Assembly (NCBI GenBank): GCA_013178375.1
Contig: JABLXQ010000031.1
Coordinates: forward strand, 1-64,000
Reading direction: 5' to 3'
Source of the DNA: Gammaproteobacteria bacterium
Lineage (GTDB): Bacteria > Pseudomonadota > Gammaproteobacteria > Pseudomonadales > Ketobacteraceae
DNA length: 64,000 nt
Positions 21,212 through 30,841 of the stretch are shown here, piece after piece (position 1 is the stretch's first letter; the number at the start of each line of letters is the position of its first letter). Position numbers and translations under genes: made by a program. Below the pieces are notes generated by a model. That model worked only from the letters and a program-made list of their open reading frames with translations. It searched no databases and was not told where the DNA came from.

Positions 21212-21856
21212 ATGACAACAACATCCATGAAAAAAAACGGCATGGTCTGGATCCTGTCACTCTCGCTGCTGCTGGCCGCCTGCGGCTTTCAGCTGCGGGG
21301 CGTGGAGCATTCCATCAACAGCCGCTATGAAAGCATTCGCCTCACTACCGCCGGCAAGGACGAACAGTTCCACGCCACCTTGCGGCAAAGCCTGAAAAAT
21401 GCCGGCGTAAAACTGAGTGAGAACGCTGATGCCCGGCTGGAAATTCTCGGTACCAAGACCGAAAAGCGCACGGCATCCTACAGCAGCCGGGCCAAAAGCG
21501 CCGAATTTGAACTGCTGAAAACCGTCACCTTCCGCTTCCGCGACAATGGACGGGAACTGATCAGCGACATGCCGCTGCAGGCACGCCGGTCCTATCTGTA
21601 TCGCGAAACCGCTGCGGTGGGCAAAGCCGAGGAAGAGAACCTGCTGTGGCAGGAAATGGACCTGGATCTGGCGCAGCGGATTCTGATGGCACTGCAGCGC
21701 ACCGTGGCCAATGGCGGCAAGGCAACCGTTGCGGAGTATCCTGCGGAAACAGATTCACCTGAAACAGCTGCACCGGAACCGGCCGAGGCCACTGCACCGG
21801 TGGAGCCTGCCGAAGCCACTGCGCCGGCAGCCGTGCCTCAGGAAGCTGCGCCATGA
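21212..21856 (+). CDS. lptE: LPS-assembly lipoprotein LptE
   Basis: About 214 residues from ATG 21212. ATG 21194 and ATG 21227 are alternatives, and one upstream frame would overlap leuS. The lipoprotein signal ends in the lipobox LLAACGFQLRG, and CGFQLRG is the LptE hallmark. LptE plugs the LptD barrel in the outer membrane and helps insert LPS at the cell surface. The C-terminal 40 residues are an unusual Glu/Ala/Pro-rich repeat (PEPAEATAPVEPAEATAPA) absent from short LptE proteins. The stop overlaps the holA start (ATGA). Confidence 0.93.
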   Translation: MTTTSMKKNGMVWILSLSLLLAACGFQLRGVEHSINSRYESIRLTTAGKDEQFHATLRQSLKNAGVKLSENADARLEILGTKTEKRTASYSSRAKSAEFELLKTVTFRFRDNGRELISDMPLQARRSYLYRETAAVGKAEEENLLWQEMDLDLAQRILMALQRTVANGGKATVAEYPAETDSPETAAPEPAEATAPVEPAEATAPAAVPQEAAP

Positions 21857-22899
21857 AACTGCGGCCCAACCAGGTGAAGGAACATTTCGCCAAGGGGCCG
21901 CTGCTGCCGCTGTATATTCTCAGCGGCGATGAACCGCTGCTGATGCAGGAAACCGCCGACCAGATTCGCGCCGAGGCGCGCAAGGCCGGTTTCAGCGAGC
22001 GCGATCTGTTCACGGTGGAAAACAATTTCGACTGGAACAACGTGCTGCAGTCCGGCAACAGCATGTCGCTGTTCGGTGATCGCAAAATCCTGGAAGTGCG
22101 CAACGAAAAGGGCAAGTTCGACGACGCCGCAAAAAAGGCGCTGCAGATTTATTGCGAGAATCCCAATCCCGACAACCTGCTGTTGCTGATCATTCCCAAG
22201 GTCGACAAGAAAACCCAGTCCGCGAAATGGTTCATGCAGCTGGAAACCATCGGTGCTTTTCTGCAGGTGTGGCCGGTGGATGCGGCACAACTGCCGCAGT
22301 GGATTCACCAGCGTCTGCGTGCCGCCAACCTGGAGCCCACCCGCGAAGCGGTGCAACTACTGGCGGAACGGGTGGAAGGCAACCTGCTGGCCGCCGCGCA
22401 GGAAGTGGAAAAGCTGATTCTGCTGCGCGGTGAAGGCCCCCTGGATGTGCGCGACATCGAAGACGCCGTAGCCGATCATGCGCGCTACAACCTCTACGAC
22501 ATGGTGGACGAAGCGCTGCAGGGCAACGCTGCTCACGCCATCCGCATGCTGAATTATCTGCGCGCCAGTGGCACCGAACCGCCGGTGCTGCTATGGGCCA
22601 TCACCAAGGAACTGCGCACACTGGCTGGCGTGTCGCACCTGATCGACACCGGCCTGGCTCCCGCCCGCGCACTGCAGGAATACCGGGTGTGGGACAACCG
22701 CAAGGATCTGATGCAGAACGTGCTGAAACGGCTGCCGGGGCGCGCATTCAAGCATTGCCTGCTGGAAGCGGCCCGCATCGATCAGGCGGTGAAGGGATTG
22801 GGCGAAGGCGATCCCTGGGACGGTTTCACCAACATCATTTTGTGGTTGTCGGGGCGGATCAAACCGGGCCTGATGGCACTGGATGCACCATCCGCCTGA
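21853..22899 (+). CDS. holA: DNA polymerase III subunit delta
   Basis: 348 residues. The family N-terminus LLPLYILSGDEPLLMQETAD is clear, followed by the AAA+-like domains and a C-terminal collar domain. Delta opens the beta sliding clamp within the clamp-loader complex during DNA replication. Translation is coupled to lptE by a four-base overlap, as in most gammaproteobacteria. Confidence 0.95.
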   Translation: MKLRPNQVKEHFAKGPLLPLYILSGDEPLLMQETADQIRAEARKAGFSERDLFTVENNFDWNNVLQSGNSMSLFGDRKILEVRNEKGKFDDAAKKALQIYCENPNPDNLLLLIIPKVDKKTQSAKWFMQLETIGAFLQVWPVDAAQLPQWIHQRLRAANLEPTREAVQLLAERVEGNLLAAAQEVEKLILLRGEGPLDVRDIEDAVADHARYNLYDMVDEALQGNAAHAIRMLNYLRASGTEPPVLLWAITKELRTLAGVSHLIDTGLAPARALQEYRVWDNRKDLMQNVLKRLPGRAFKHCLLEAARIDQAVKGLGEGDPWDGFTNIILWLSGRIKPGLMALDAPSA

Positions 22900-22942
22900 C
22901 ACTGCATCTGAAAAAGCAGCAACTGCAACAAGGGGAACTCCC

Positions 22943-23512
22943 ATGACCAGCCACTCCACCCACACACCCACCGCACTGGTCCCCATCGCCGACGGCTCGG
23001 AAGACATTGAATCCGTCACCATCATCGACGTGCTGCGCCGCGCCGGCGTGAACGTCACTGTGGCCAGCGTGGCACCCGACTCGCGCCTGCAGATCACCGC
23101 TGCACGCGGCACCCGCATCGTCGCCGACACGCACATCGAACAGGTAGCACAACTGGAATTCGATCTGATCGCGCTGCCCGGCGGCATGCCCGGCGCCACT
23201 CACCTGCGGGATTGTGCGACACTGATCGGGCTGCTGAAACAACAGCGGCAGGCGGGAAAATGGTACGCCGCAATCTGCGCCAGCCCCGCCGTGGTATTCG
23301 CCAGCCACCAGCTGGAAGACGATGTCGCCACCACCGCCTATCCCTCCTTCACGAGCCAGCTGCATCATTTCCGCAACGAGCGCACGGTGGTGGATAAAAA
23401 CTGCATCACCAGCCAGGGCCCGGGCACCGCACTGGAATTTGCACTGACGCTGGTGGAAGTATTGCTGGGGCCAGACAAGCGCGAACAGGTCGGCGCGCCG
23501 ATGGTGCTGTAA
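22943..23512 (+). CDS. DJ-1/PfpI family protein (YajL-like)
   Basis: 189 residues from ATG 22943, which has AAGGGGAA upstream. The DJ-1 nucleophile elbow AAICASPAVV has the reactive Cys at about 112, and the partner Glu is at about 20 in DGSEDIE. Proteins of this group are reported as protein/nucleotide deglycases, glyoxalases or oxidative-stress chaperones; these activities are debated. It follows holA by 43 bases on the same strand and is convergent with the GGDEF-EAL gene. Confidence 0.9.
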   Translation: MTSHSTHTPTALVPIADGSEDIESVTIIDVLRRAGVNVTVASVAPDSRLQITAARGTRIVADTHIEQVAQLEFDLIALPGGMPGATHLRDCATLIGLLKQQRQAGKWYAAICASPAVVFASHQLEDDVATTAYPSFTSQLHHFRNERTVVDKNCITSQGPGTALEFALTLVEVLLGPDKREQVGAPMVL

Positions 23513-23525
23513 TGCAGCGGAATTT

Positions 23526-26500
23526 TCAGCCGGCCTGATCCCGGTTCGACAATTCACTCACCCCCACCAGGCTGATCTGCTGCAGCCAGTCGCTCAGCAT
23601 CAGCGGCTGCGCCAGCTGGAATCCCTGCATCCAGTCCACGCCGATCGCCACCAGCATGCGGGCAATTTCCGCGTTCTCCACACACTCGGCAATGGTCTGC
23701 TTGCCCAGCACATGGCCCACTTCGTTGATGGATTTGACGATGGCGAAATCGATGGCGTCCTTTTCAATATCACGCACGAACTGGCCGTCGATCTTGATGT
23801 AATCCACCGGCAATCCTTTCAGATAACCGAACGTGGAAAGGCCGCTGCCAAAATCATCCAGCGCGAAACGACACCCCAGTGCTTTCAGACTGCTGATGAA
23901 ATGCTGGGCGCGATGCAGATTGGTAATGGCCGAGGTTTCAGTGATTTCAAAACAGATGCCGCGGGTGGGCAATTTCAGTTCGGTCATGCGCTCGATGATG
24001 AACTGCAGGAACTCATCGTTGGTGACCGACTGCCCCGACAGATTGATATTGAACACCCAGCCCTGCTCCACCAGCTGCGGCTGCTGCTGCAACAGATTCG
24101 CCAGCTGCACGAACACCCAGCGATCCAGCATGGTGGCCATGTTGTAGCGCTCCGCTGCCGGCAGGAACATGCGCGGTGCAATCCACTGGCCGTCCTGGCG
24201 GCGATAGCGGATCAGCAGCTCCACGTGCCGTTCACGCTGGCTGGCGGGATCGGTGGCAAAAATCTCCTGGATCGCCAGCGCAAACCGGTTCTCGCGAATG
24301 CCGCGCGGAATCCGCGTAACCCACTGCATTTCACCGCGCCGCTGTTCCAGTTCCTTGTCATCCTGGCGATACACGTGGATGCGGTTGCGACCACCCTCCT
24401 TCGCCGCATAGCAGGCTGAATCCGCTGCGCTCATCAACGCCGTCAGGTGCGTGGTTTCCTGGCTGATGCGGACCAGGCCGATGCTCACGCCCACATGATA
24501 GGGCCGGCGGTCCCACACGAACTGGTGCTCGGCGATGCGATCACGCACCACACCCGCCAGCTGCAGCGCTTCATCCAGCCCGGCATTGCGGATCAGCAGA
24601 CCGAACTCGTCACCGCCCAGCCGCGCGATCAGGCCCTTGCCGTCCACGGTTTCTTCCAGCAGCCGGCCCAGTTGCCGCAGCAGCTCATCGCCTGCCGCAT
24701 GGCCGCAGGTGTCGTTGATCACCTTGAACAGATCAAGATCCAGATAGCACAACACATGGGACATATTGAGCGCGCCCGCCTCATAGATCGCATTCACCAG
24801 TTCCGCTTCGAACTTGCGCCGGTTGATCAAGCCGGTTAGGGAATCGTGCGCGGCCTGGAAGGCCAGCCGGTCCGACAGTTCGCGAATGTCGGTGATGTCT
24901 TCCGCCACCACCAGCACCTCGGTCCGTCCCTGCTGCGATCCCATCGACCGCAGCGAATCCCGCACCCACAGCCAGCGGCCGTCGGCGCACTGTTTGCGCG
25001 CCTCGAACACCTGCACCCGGCCCGGCGTCTCGATAGCCTGACGCAGGGCTTCCCGCAGTTCGTCCCGACGCGGTTCCTCGATCAGGTCGCAGTAGTCGCG
25101 GTCCACCAGATCCACCGGTACGTAACCCAGATGCTCGGCGCCGAACTGGTTCACCGAACGGATCACGCCATTGCGGTCCAGGGAAAAAAACATGGCGGGA
25201 TTGTTGTGGTACAGCTCGCGATAGCGCTGCTCACTGGCCTGCAGGACGCTGCGGGTGGCGTCCTGCTCCACCGCGATGCCGGCCAGCCGCGCCACCCGGT
25301 CGAGAAATTCCGATTCCTCCACCGACGGGTAGCAACAGGCGGAAAAATGCAGCGCGATGGCGCCCAGCACACTGCCATGACGATTGCGGATCGGATGGGC
25401 CCAGCAGGCCCGCAATCCGCTGTGGCGCAGCAGACCCAGGTAGGGCCGCCAGTCCGGATGCTGCTGGATATCATCCACCACCAGCTGCGTATTGAAATAG
25501 ATCGCGGCGCTGGCCCCCACCGCGCGAGGCCCCACCTTGATGCCCGCCATAAATTCCTGCAGCGCCGGCGACACCTCCACCTGCGCCACCGGCACGGTGT
25601 TCACGCAACTCTCATCCAGCAATACGATGGAGCAACCTGCCTGCCGGAAGCGCACGCACAACAATTCTGCCGCCAGCTGCAGCACTTCGTTCACACGGGC
25701 GCCGCTGGTCATTCGTTCCAGCAGGCGTTTTTCGCTTACCAGGATTTCATGGGCGGACTTCTCCGCATCCACATCGGAAATGGAACCCGCCAGCTGGATC
25801 GGTTCGCCGCGCGCGTTCCAGGTGGCCTGGCCCAGCACCCGGTACCAGCGCAACTGGCCGGATTTGTTGCGCATGCGGAAGCTGGCGTTCAGTGGCGTGC
25901 GCCGCTGCAGGTGGTCGCGACAGGCCCGCAGCAGGCCGGCACGGTCTTGCGCCAGAATACGGCGCAGCCAAAAACGCCGGGAAAGAGGCAACTGGTCGAA
26001 CTGGTCATAGCCCAGCAGGAACTTGAAGCGGCTGGAATAGCGGAACTGATGCGGTCGCGCCGGCTCCCACTCCCAGATGCCGTCGGTGGTGGCCTGGGTG
26101 ATCAGCGACAGCCGCTCCTCGCTGTCCTGCAACCGCTTCTCGCTGCGGGCCTGCTGCTGCACCCGTTCCTGCAAATGCCGGTTGGCCTGTTCCAGCGCCT
26201 GCACCCGCTCCTGCACCGTCCGCTCCAGATTCCGATTGATGCGCCTCAGCCGCCGGTTCAACTGACGCCGACCCTGCACCGCGCCATTCATCGCCTGAAG
26301 GCAGACGGCCACCACACACACCAGCAGTTGCAACTGCAGCAGCGACTGGTGCAGATCCGCCCCGGCGAAATTCCCACCACCGTTCAGCGTGCGATACAGC
26401 GTGAAGCCGGCAAACAGAAACAGGGTCAGGCTGATTTCCGGCAGACGGAACGCCACCGCTGCCCACACCAGCATGGGCAACATCAGGAACAGCACGGGGG

Positions 26501-27152
26501 CAGGAAGGCCCAGTTGGGCCGATGGCGCAAAGCTGAGATTGAGGCTCAGCATGAACAGCGCCAGAAAGAAAAACAGGTGAACCAGTTGTTGCGCACTGCG
26601 GCGCTGGCGGACCAGATCGGACCAGCCCAGCAGCAAAGGCGTCAGCACCAGCACGGCCGCCAGATCCCCCAGCCACCAGGTCAGCAGGAACTGCAGCGCA
26701 AACGCCACCCCTTGCCCCTGCCCCACCAGGGTCAGCACCGCGATCAGCGCCGCCAGCGCACAACCGGCCACGGCGGCACCGGCAAACACCAACACACCCC
26801 GCACCGATTCGAACGGGCGGGGCCCACCAAACCGCTGTATGAGCCAGCCCGCCACCAGCGCCTCGCTGGTATTGCCCAGCGCCACACCCAGGGAGGTCCC
26901 CGACGCCCAGAACAGATCTGTCACGCCGTTGATCCAGTAAGCCTGGTGGAAATTGATGGCAAAGGCACCCAGGAACACACCGGGCAACAGACGCCGGCCG
27001 TACAACAGCACTAGCGCCAGGGCTATGCCAGACGGCGGCCAAACCGGCGTGGCATTGCTGCCGGGCAGCGCCAGCAACAGGCCGATGCCTGCAAAGCCAA
27101 AATACAGGGCTGCCACCAGCAGGGTGACACCCCATCCTCTGATCCGGGCCAT
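23526..27152 (-). CDS. MASE1-PAS-GAF-PAS-GGDEF-EAL cyclic-di-GMP turnover protein
   Basis: 1208 residues from ATG 27152, which has AGGAG seven bases upstream. Order of parts: MASE1 membrane sensor with about eight helices (10-310), coiled coil (315-370), PAS (375-490), GAF (500-650), PAS (665-790), GGDEF (795-960) and EAL (970-1195). The cyclase motif RLGGDEF is intact, but the inhibitory RxxD site before it appears absent (DGKG at that place). The phosphodiesterase half keeps VELLIR, FEITET, LDDFGSG, DYIKIDG and the AECVE glutamate, so both activities are possible. It would convert an unknown membrane, ligand or redox cue into c-di-GMP changes. Confidence 0.9.
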   Translation of the reverse strand: MARIRGWGVTLLVAALYFGFAGIGLLLALPGSNATPVWPPSGIALALVLLYGRRLLPGVFLGAFAINFHQAYWINGVTDLFWASGTSLGVALGNTSEALVAGWLIQRFGGPRPFESVRGVLVFAGAAVAGCALAALIAVLTLVGQGQGVAFALQFLLTWWLGDLAAVLVLTPLLLGWSDLVRQRRSAQQLVHLFFFLALFMLSLNLSFAPSAQLGLPAPVLFLMLPMLVWAAVAFRLPEISLTLFLFAGFTLYRTLNGGGNFAGADLHQSLLQLQLLVCVVAVCLQAMNGAVQGRRQLNRRLRRINRNLERTVQERVQALEQANRHLQERVQQQARSEKRLQDSEERLSLITQATTDGIWEWEPARPHQFRYSSRFKFLLGYDQFDQLPLSRRFWLRRILAQDRAGLLRACRDHLQRRTPLNASFRMRNKSGQLRWYRVLGQATWNARGEPIQLAGSISDVDAEKSAHEILVSEKRLLERMTSGARVNEVLQLAAELLCVRFRQAGCSIVLLDESCVNTVPVAQVEVSPALQEFMAGIKVGPRAVGASAAIYFNTQLVVDDIQQHPDWRPYLGLLRHSGLRACWAHPIRNRHGSVLGAIALHFSACCYPSVEESEFLDRVARLAGIAVEQDATRSVLQASEQRYRELYHNNPAMFFSLDRNGVIRSVNQFGAEHLGYVPVDLVDRDYCDLIEEPRRDELREALRQAIETPGRVQVFEARKQCADGRWLWVRDSLRSMGSQQGRTEVLVVAEDITDIRELSDRLAFQAAHDSLTGLINRRKFEAELVNAIYEAGALNMSHVLCYLDLDLFKVINDTCGHAAGDELLRQLGRLLEETVDGKGLIARLGGDEFGLLIRNAGLDEALQLAGVVRDRIAEHQFVWDRRPYHVGVSIGLVRISQETTHLTALMSAADSACYAAKEGGRNRIHVYRQDDKELEQRRGEMQWVTRIPRGIRENRFALAIQEIFATDPASQRERHVELLIRYRRQDGQWIAPRMFLPAAERYNMATMLDRWVFVQLANLLQQQPQLVEQGWVFNINLSGQSVTNDEFLQFIIERMTELKLPTRGICFEITETSAITNLHRAQHFISSLKALGCRFALDDFGSGLSTFGYLKGLPVDYIKIDGQFVRDIEKDAIDFAIVKSINEVGHVLGKQTIAECVENAEIARMLVAIGVDWMQGFQLAQPLMLSDWLQQISLVGVSELSNRDQAG

Positions 27153-27284
27153 CGCCTGGCTCCTGCTCAATCCATCGAAAGCGATCGCAACTTCAAGCGA
27201 GTTTCCAACATTCCAGATTGAAGCATAGTTGACCGCCCGACGGTTGCCGCTGCGAAAGCTGCCATCCATCAAGCCAGTTCACGA

Positions 27285-27290
27285 TATAAT
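27285..27290 (+). promoter_or_regulatory. Likely -10 element of the tetR-cti promoter
   Basis: A perfect TATAAT lies 25 bases before the tetR start. The hexamer 17 bases upstream does not match a -35 well, so strength depends on other factors, possibly autoregulation. Confidence 0.45.
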
Positions 27291-27315
27291 CGGTTTTTTA
27301 TGCAGGGGAAACCGC

Positions 27316-27957
27316 ATGCACATCATCCGCGCCCGCGATGCAGAACAAAAACAACAGCGCCGGCAAACCCTGATCGATGCCGGCTGGGCAATCTATCTGG
27401 AAAACGACGGCCAGCTGCCCTCGGTAGCCCAGATCTCGGCCCGCGCCGGTCTGGCCAAGGGCACGTTCTATATCTATTTCAAAACCAAGGAAGAACTGTT
27501 CGTGGAACTGGTGGCCGGCGCCATGGACGAGCTGTTTCTCAAGCTCAACAGCTACCTGGGCCAGCCGGATGCGACGCTCCACGGCTGCATCGAGGTGTTC
27601 ATCAACGCCGTGGGCCGCGAAGACCCCATCATCCAGCTCGGCCCCATGCTCACCGGCGTGCTGGAGCGCAATACCGAGCCCGCCATCATCATCGGCTTCA
27701 AGCGACGTCTGGTGGCCAACCTGCTGCATTGCGGCCAGAACCTGGCGCGGCGCTTCCCGGGCCTGGACGCCCACATCGCCGCCCGCACCCTGATGCGCAG
27801 CTATGCCATCGTGCTGGGCGTGGCCCAGATCCTGCCGTCATCCCACGACGTCAACAGCGTCCTGCAGCAGGCCGAATTTGCTCCCATCCGGCTGAGTCTG
27901 GCGGAAGACGCCACCGCCATCATCGCCATGCTCTGGAAAGATACCCTCCACTCCTGA
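27316..27957 (+). CDS. TetR-family transcriptional regulator
   Basis: 213 residues from ATG 27316, with AGGGG nine bases upstream. The N-terminal helix-turn-helix shows SVAQISARAGLAKGTFYIYF (about 40-59), the standard TetR recognition segment, and a variable ligand-binding domain follows. The cti gene starts 23 bases downstream on the same strand, so the regulator probably controls its own operon with the membrane-adaptation enzyme, for example in response to a hydrophobic ligand. The target and ligand are inferred from position only. Confidence 0.92.
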   Translation: MHIIRARDAEQKQQRRQTLIDAGWAIYLENDGQLPSVAQISARAGLAKGTFYIYFKTKEELFVELVAGAMDELFLKLNSYLGQPDATLHGCIEVFINAVGREDPIIQLGPMLTGVLERNTEPAIIIGFKRRLVANLLHCGQNLARRFPGLDAHIAARTLMRSYAIVLGVAQILPSSHDVNSVLQQAEFAPIRLSLAEDATAIIAMLWKDTLHS

Positions 27958-27980
27958 CACCAAGGCAACAGTAGATCGTC

Positions 27981-30326
27981 ATGCGCCAACCCGTCATCCT
28001 GCTCCTGATCCTGCTGGCCACTGGCTGTGCCAGCCTCGTTATCAACGATTTCGACCAGCGCTTCGGCGCCGCCGACCCGGCCCGTTTCGACCAGCCCCTT
28101 GCCACCGGTGACACCGACTACTGGCGTGACATCAAACCGGTACTGGAACAGCGCTGTGTGGTGTGTCATGCGTGTTACGACGCCCCCTGCCAGCTCAAGC
28201 TGGGCTCCTTTGAAGGCATCGCCCGTGGCGCCCACACCGACAAGGTGTACGACGGTGAACGGCTGCTCGCCGCCCGCACCACCCGCCTGTTCGAAGACGC
28301 CCACAGCACAGCCCAATGGCGCGAGCTGGACTTCTTCCCGATCCTGAACGAACGTCGCAACGACCCAGAGGCGAACATCACCGGCAGCACCCTGGCCCAG
28401 ATGCTGCTGCTGAAAGAAGACCACCCCCTGCCAAACGGCCCCACCCTGCCAGACAGCTTCGATCTCGGCCTGGACCGCGACCAGCAATGCGTGAAGGTGG
28501 AACAGTTCGATGATTTCCGCCGCGACTATCCGCTGTGGGGCATGCCCTACGGCCTGCCGGCCCTGCCCAAGAAGGAACGCCAGTTGCTGCTGCAATGGGT
28601 GCAGGAAGGCGCCCCCTATAGCGCACCGGCACCGATCGCTCCCGTGCTGCAAAAACACATCGACGCCTGGGAACGCTTCCTGAATCAGGATGCTCCCAAG
28701 GCGCAACTGACAAGCCGCTACCTGTACGAGCACCTCTACCTGGCCCACCTGTATTTCGAGGACGGCACGCCCCCGCGCTATTTCGAACTGGTGCGATCTG
28801 CCACCGCGCCGGGCCAGCCCGTGCAGCGCATATCCACCCGCCGGCCCTACGATGACCCCGGCGTTGCCCGCGTCTATTACCGCATGCTGCCGGTGCGCGA
28901 AGCCATCGTCGCCAAGACCCACATGCCCTACAAGCTCAGCCCGGCGCGCCTGCAACGCTGGCAGGACCTGTTCCTGAAACCGGCCTACCGCGTCGAGAAA
29001 CAGCCGTCCTACGATGTGGAAACTGCCTCCAACCCCTTCATCACCTTCCGTCAGTTGCCGGCCGGGGCGCGCTACCGCTTTCTGCTGGAGGAAGCCCAGT
29101 TCAGCGTAATGAACTTCATCAAGGGGCCGGTATGCCGGGGCCAGATGGCGCTCAACGTCATCAACGATCACTCCTGGGTGCTGTTTGTCGATCCCGATCT
29201 TGCCTCCCTCGACCTGAACGCGGACTTCATGGCCAAGCAGCTGACCCGCATCTCGTTGCCGGGTGAGGCCGACAGCAACGTCACGCCACTGCGCTGGCTG
29301 CTGTACGCCGATGAAGAGAAAAACTTCCTGAAAGCGAAATCGGATTTTCTCAACCAGCACGTCAAGGACCGGATTCCGCTGGACCTCAACCTGCTCTGGC
29401 ACGGCGACGGCAACAACCAGAATGCCGCCCTCACCATCTTCCGCCACTCCGACAGCGCCAGCGTGGTGAAAGGACTGCAGGGCGACCAGCCCCAGACCGC
29501 CTGGCTGCTCTCCTACCCGTTGCTGGAGCGCATCCACTACCTGCTGGTGGCCGGCTACGACGTCTACGGCAATGTGGGGCACCAGCTCAACAGCCGCATC
29601 TACATGGATTTCCTGCGCATGGAGGCGGAATTCAATTTCCTGGCCCTGTTGCCGCGGGACCAGCGCGAAAAGGTCCGCGGCCAGTGGTATCGCGGCTCGG
29701 TGAATGAAGTGAAGGAATATGTGTACCAGCACGGCAACAAGTTCGACGGCGAAACCGGCATTCAATACAAGACCGATCAGCCCCTGCCGGAACTGTACCA
29801 GCGCATCAAACAAACGCTGGGCCCGGTGCACGACAAGCAATATGCGTTGGAAAACGGCATCACCGATCCGGCCACCCTGCAGTCACTGCAACAGATCCAG
29901 CAGATCCGTGGCGGCAGCGCGGCCGTGCTGCCGCAAACCCTGGTCATCGCCATCGCCAGCAACCAGCAGGCAAAGACCCACTACTACACGCTGATGCATC
30001 ACAACGCCTACAGCAACATCTCGAACATCTTCGGTGAAGAAGACCGCCGCCTGCCACAAGAAGACCAGGTGTGGCTGGCGCACGGATTTATCGGTGCCTA
30101 TCCCAGCGTCTTTCTGCAACTGGATCAGGACGAAGTGCCGGAACTGGTGCAACGCCTGCAGACGCTGGCCAGCGAGAGCGACTATCGCGCATTGCTGGAT
30201 GAATTCGGCGTGCGCCGCACTGATCCACGCTTCTGGGATTTCAGCGACGATTTGCACCGGGCGTACCGGAAACACGCATCGATCGAGGCAGGCTGGCTCG
30301 ATTACAACCGGCTGGAAAACCGCTAG
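27981..30326 (+). CDS. cti: Fatty acid cis/trans isomerase (lipoprotein form)
   Basis: 781 residues, typical for Cti. This c-type haem protein converts cis to trans unsaturated fatty acids in membrane phospholipids and rigidifies the membrane under solvent or heat stress. The haem-binding motif CVVCH is at about 59-63, with two further cysteines in HACYDAPC (about 63-70). The signal sequence ends in the lipobox LATGC (Cys about 16), so this copy appears to be a lipoprotein rather than a free periplasmic protein. It follows a TetR regulator and probably shares its transcript. Confidence 0.93.
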   Translation: MRQPVILLLILLATGCASLVINDFDQRFGAADPARFDQPLATGDTDYWRDIKPVLEQRCVVCHACYDAPCQLKLGSFEGIARGAHTDKVYDGERLLAARTTRLFEDAHSTAQWRELDFFPILNERRNDPEANITGSTLAQMLLLKEDHPLPNGPTLPDSFDLGLDRDQQCVKVEQFDDFRRDYPLWGMPYGLPALPKKERQLLLQWVQEGAPYSAPAPIAPVLQKHIDAWERFLNQDAPKAQLTSRYLYEHLYLAHLYFEDGTPPRYFELVRSATAPGQPVQRISTRRPYDDPGVARVYYRMLPVREAIVAKTHMPYKLSPARLQRWQDLFLKPAYRVEKQPSYDVETASNPFITFRQLPAGARYRFLLEEAQFSVMNFIKGPVCRGQMALNVINDHSWVLFVDPDLASLDLNADFMAKQLTRISLPGEADSNVTPLRWLLYADEEKNFLKAKSDFLNQHVKDRIPLDLNLLWHGDGNNQNAALTIFRHSDSASVVKGLQGDQPQTAWLLSYPLLERIHYLLVAGYDVYGNVGHQLNSRIYMDFLRMEAEFNFLALLPRDQREKVRGQWYRGSVNEVKEYVYQHGNKFDGETGIQYKTDQPLPELYQRIKQTLGPVHDKQYALENGITDPATLQSLQQIQQIRGGSAAVLPQTLVIAIASNQQAKTHYYTLMHHNAYSNISNIFGEEDRRLPQEDQVWLAHGFIGAYPSVFLQLDQDEVPELVQRLQTLASESDYRALLDEFGVRRTDPRFWDFSDDLHRAYRKHASIEAGWLDYNRLENR

Positions 30327-30368
30327 TTTGCCAGTCGGCCCCTGATGCTGCTTCTCATACCGCACAAA

Positions 30369-30391
30369 CAGCGGGCCACACCAGCCCGCTG
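30369..30391. terminator. Hairpin between cti and cynS
   Basis: CAGCGGGC and GCCCGCTG form a perfect eight-pair stem with a seven-base loop in the 80-base gap between these convergent genes. It may end transcripts from both sides, although no T-run follows. Confidence 0.5.
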
Positions 30392-30406
30392 CCATGCATC
30401 AGCAGT

Positions 30407-30841
30407 TCACCATGCCTTGTAGGGCAGAAACTTCCCGTTCAGCGTCAGCACCACCCGATCCCCTTTCGGATTTTCCTCCTTGTCCACATGCATGGTGAAA
30501 TCAATGGCACTCATGATGCCATCGCCAAATTTTTCCTGGATCACCGCCTTCAGCGTGTCCCCGTAAACCCCCACCACTTCATACAGCCGGTAAATCAGCG
30601 GATCGGTGGGCACCGACTTGTCCCAGGTTTTGGTCGGATACTTCTGCAGTTCGGCCGCAATATCGGCGTCCAGGCCCAGCACATCGCACAACGCCACGGC
30701 CTTGTCCTGCGGCATGCTGTTCATGCCCATGCAGGCAGAACAGGTCCACACCGGCGACATGCCGATGGCCTCCGCCAGCGCGTCCCAAGTCATTCCCTTG
30801 GCTTCCTTGGCGGCGAGGATGGTGGCTGCAAATTCACTCAT
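30407..30841 (-). CDS. cynS: Cyanate hydratase (cyanase)
   Basis: About 144 residues from ATG 30841, which has AGGAG upstream. The catalytic Arg/Glu/Ser are all present: R85 and E88 in IYRLYEVVGVYG and S111 in MSAIDF. The enzyme breaks cyanate with bicarbonate to ammonia and CO2 as a decamer. The usual partners, carbonic anhydrase (cynT), transporter (cynX) and LysR regulator (cynR), are absent. The helix-turn-helix-like N-domain has the odd segment VWTCSACMGMNSMP, with more cysteine and methionine than usual there. Confidence 0.94.
   Translation of the reverse strand: MSEFAATILAAKEAKGMTWDALAEAIGMSPVWTCSACMGMNSMPQDKAVALCDVLGLDADIAAELQKYPTKTWDKSVPTDPLIYRLYEVVGVYGDTLKAVIQEKFGDGIMSAIDFTMHVDKEENPKGDRVVLTLNGKFLPYKAW

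Noticed and set aside
24846-27014. 722-codon open frame opposite the GGDEF-EAL gene
   Set aside because: His/Gln/Arg-rich composition typical of an antisense frame; the minus-strand protein has clear domains.
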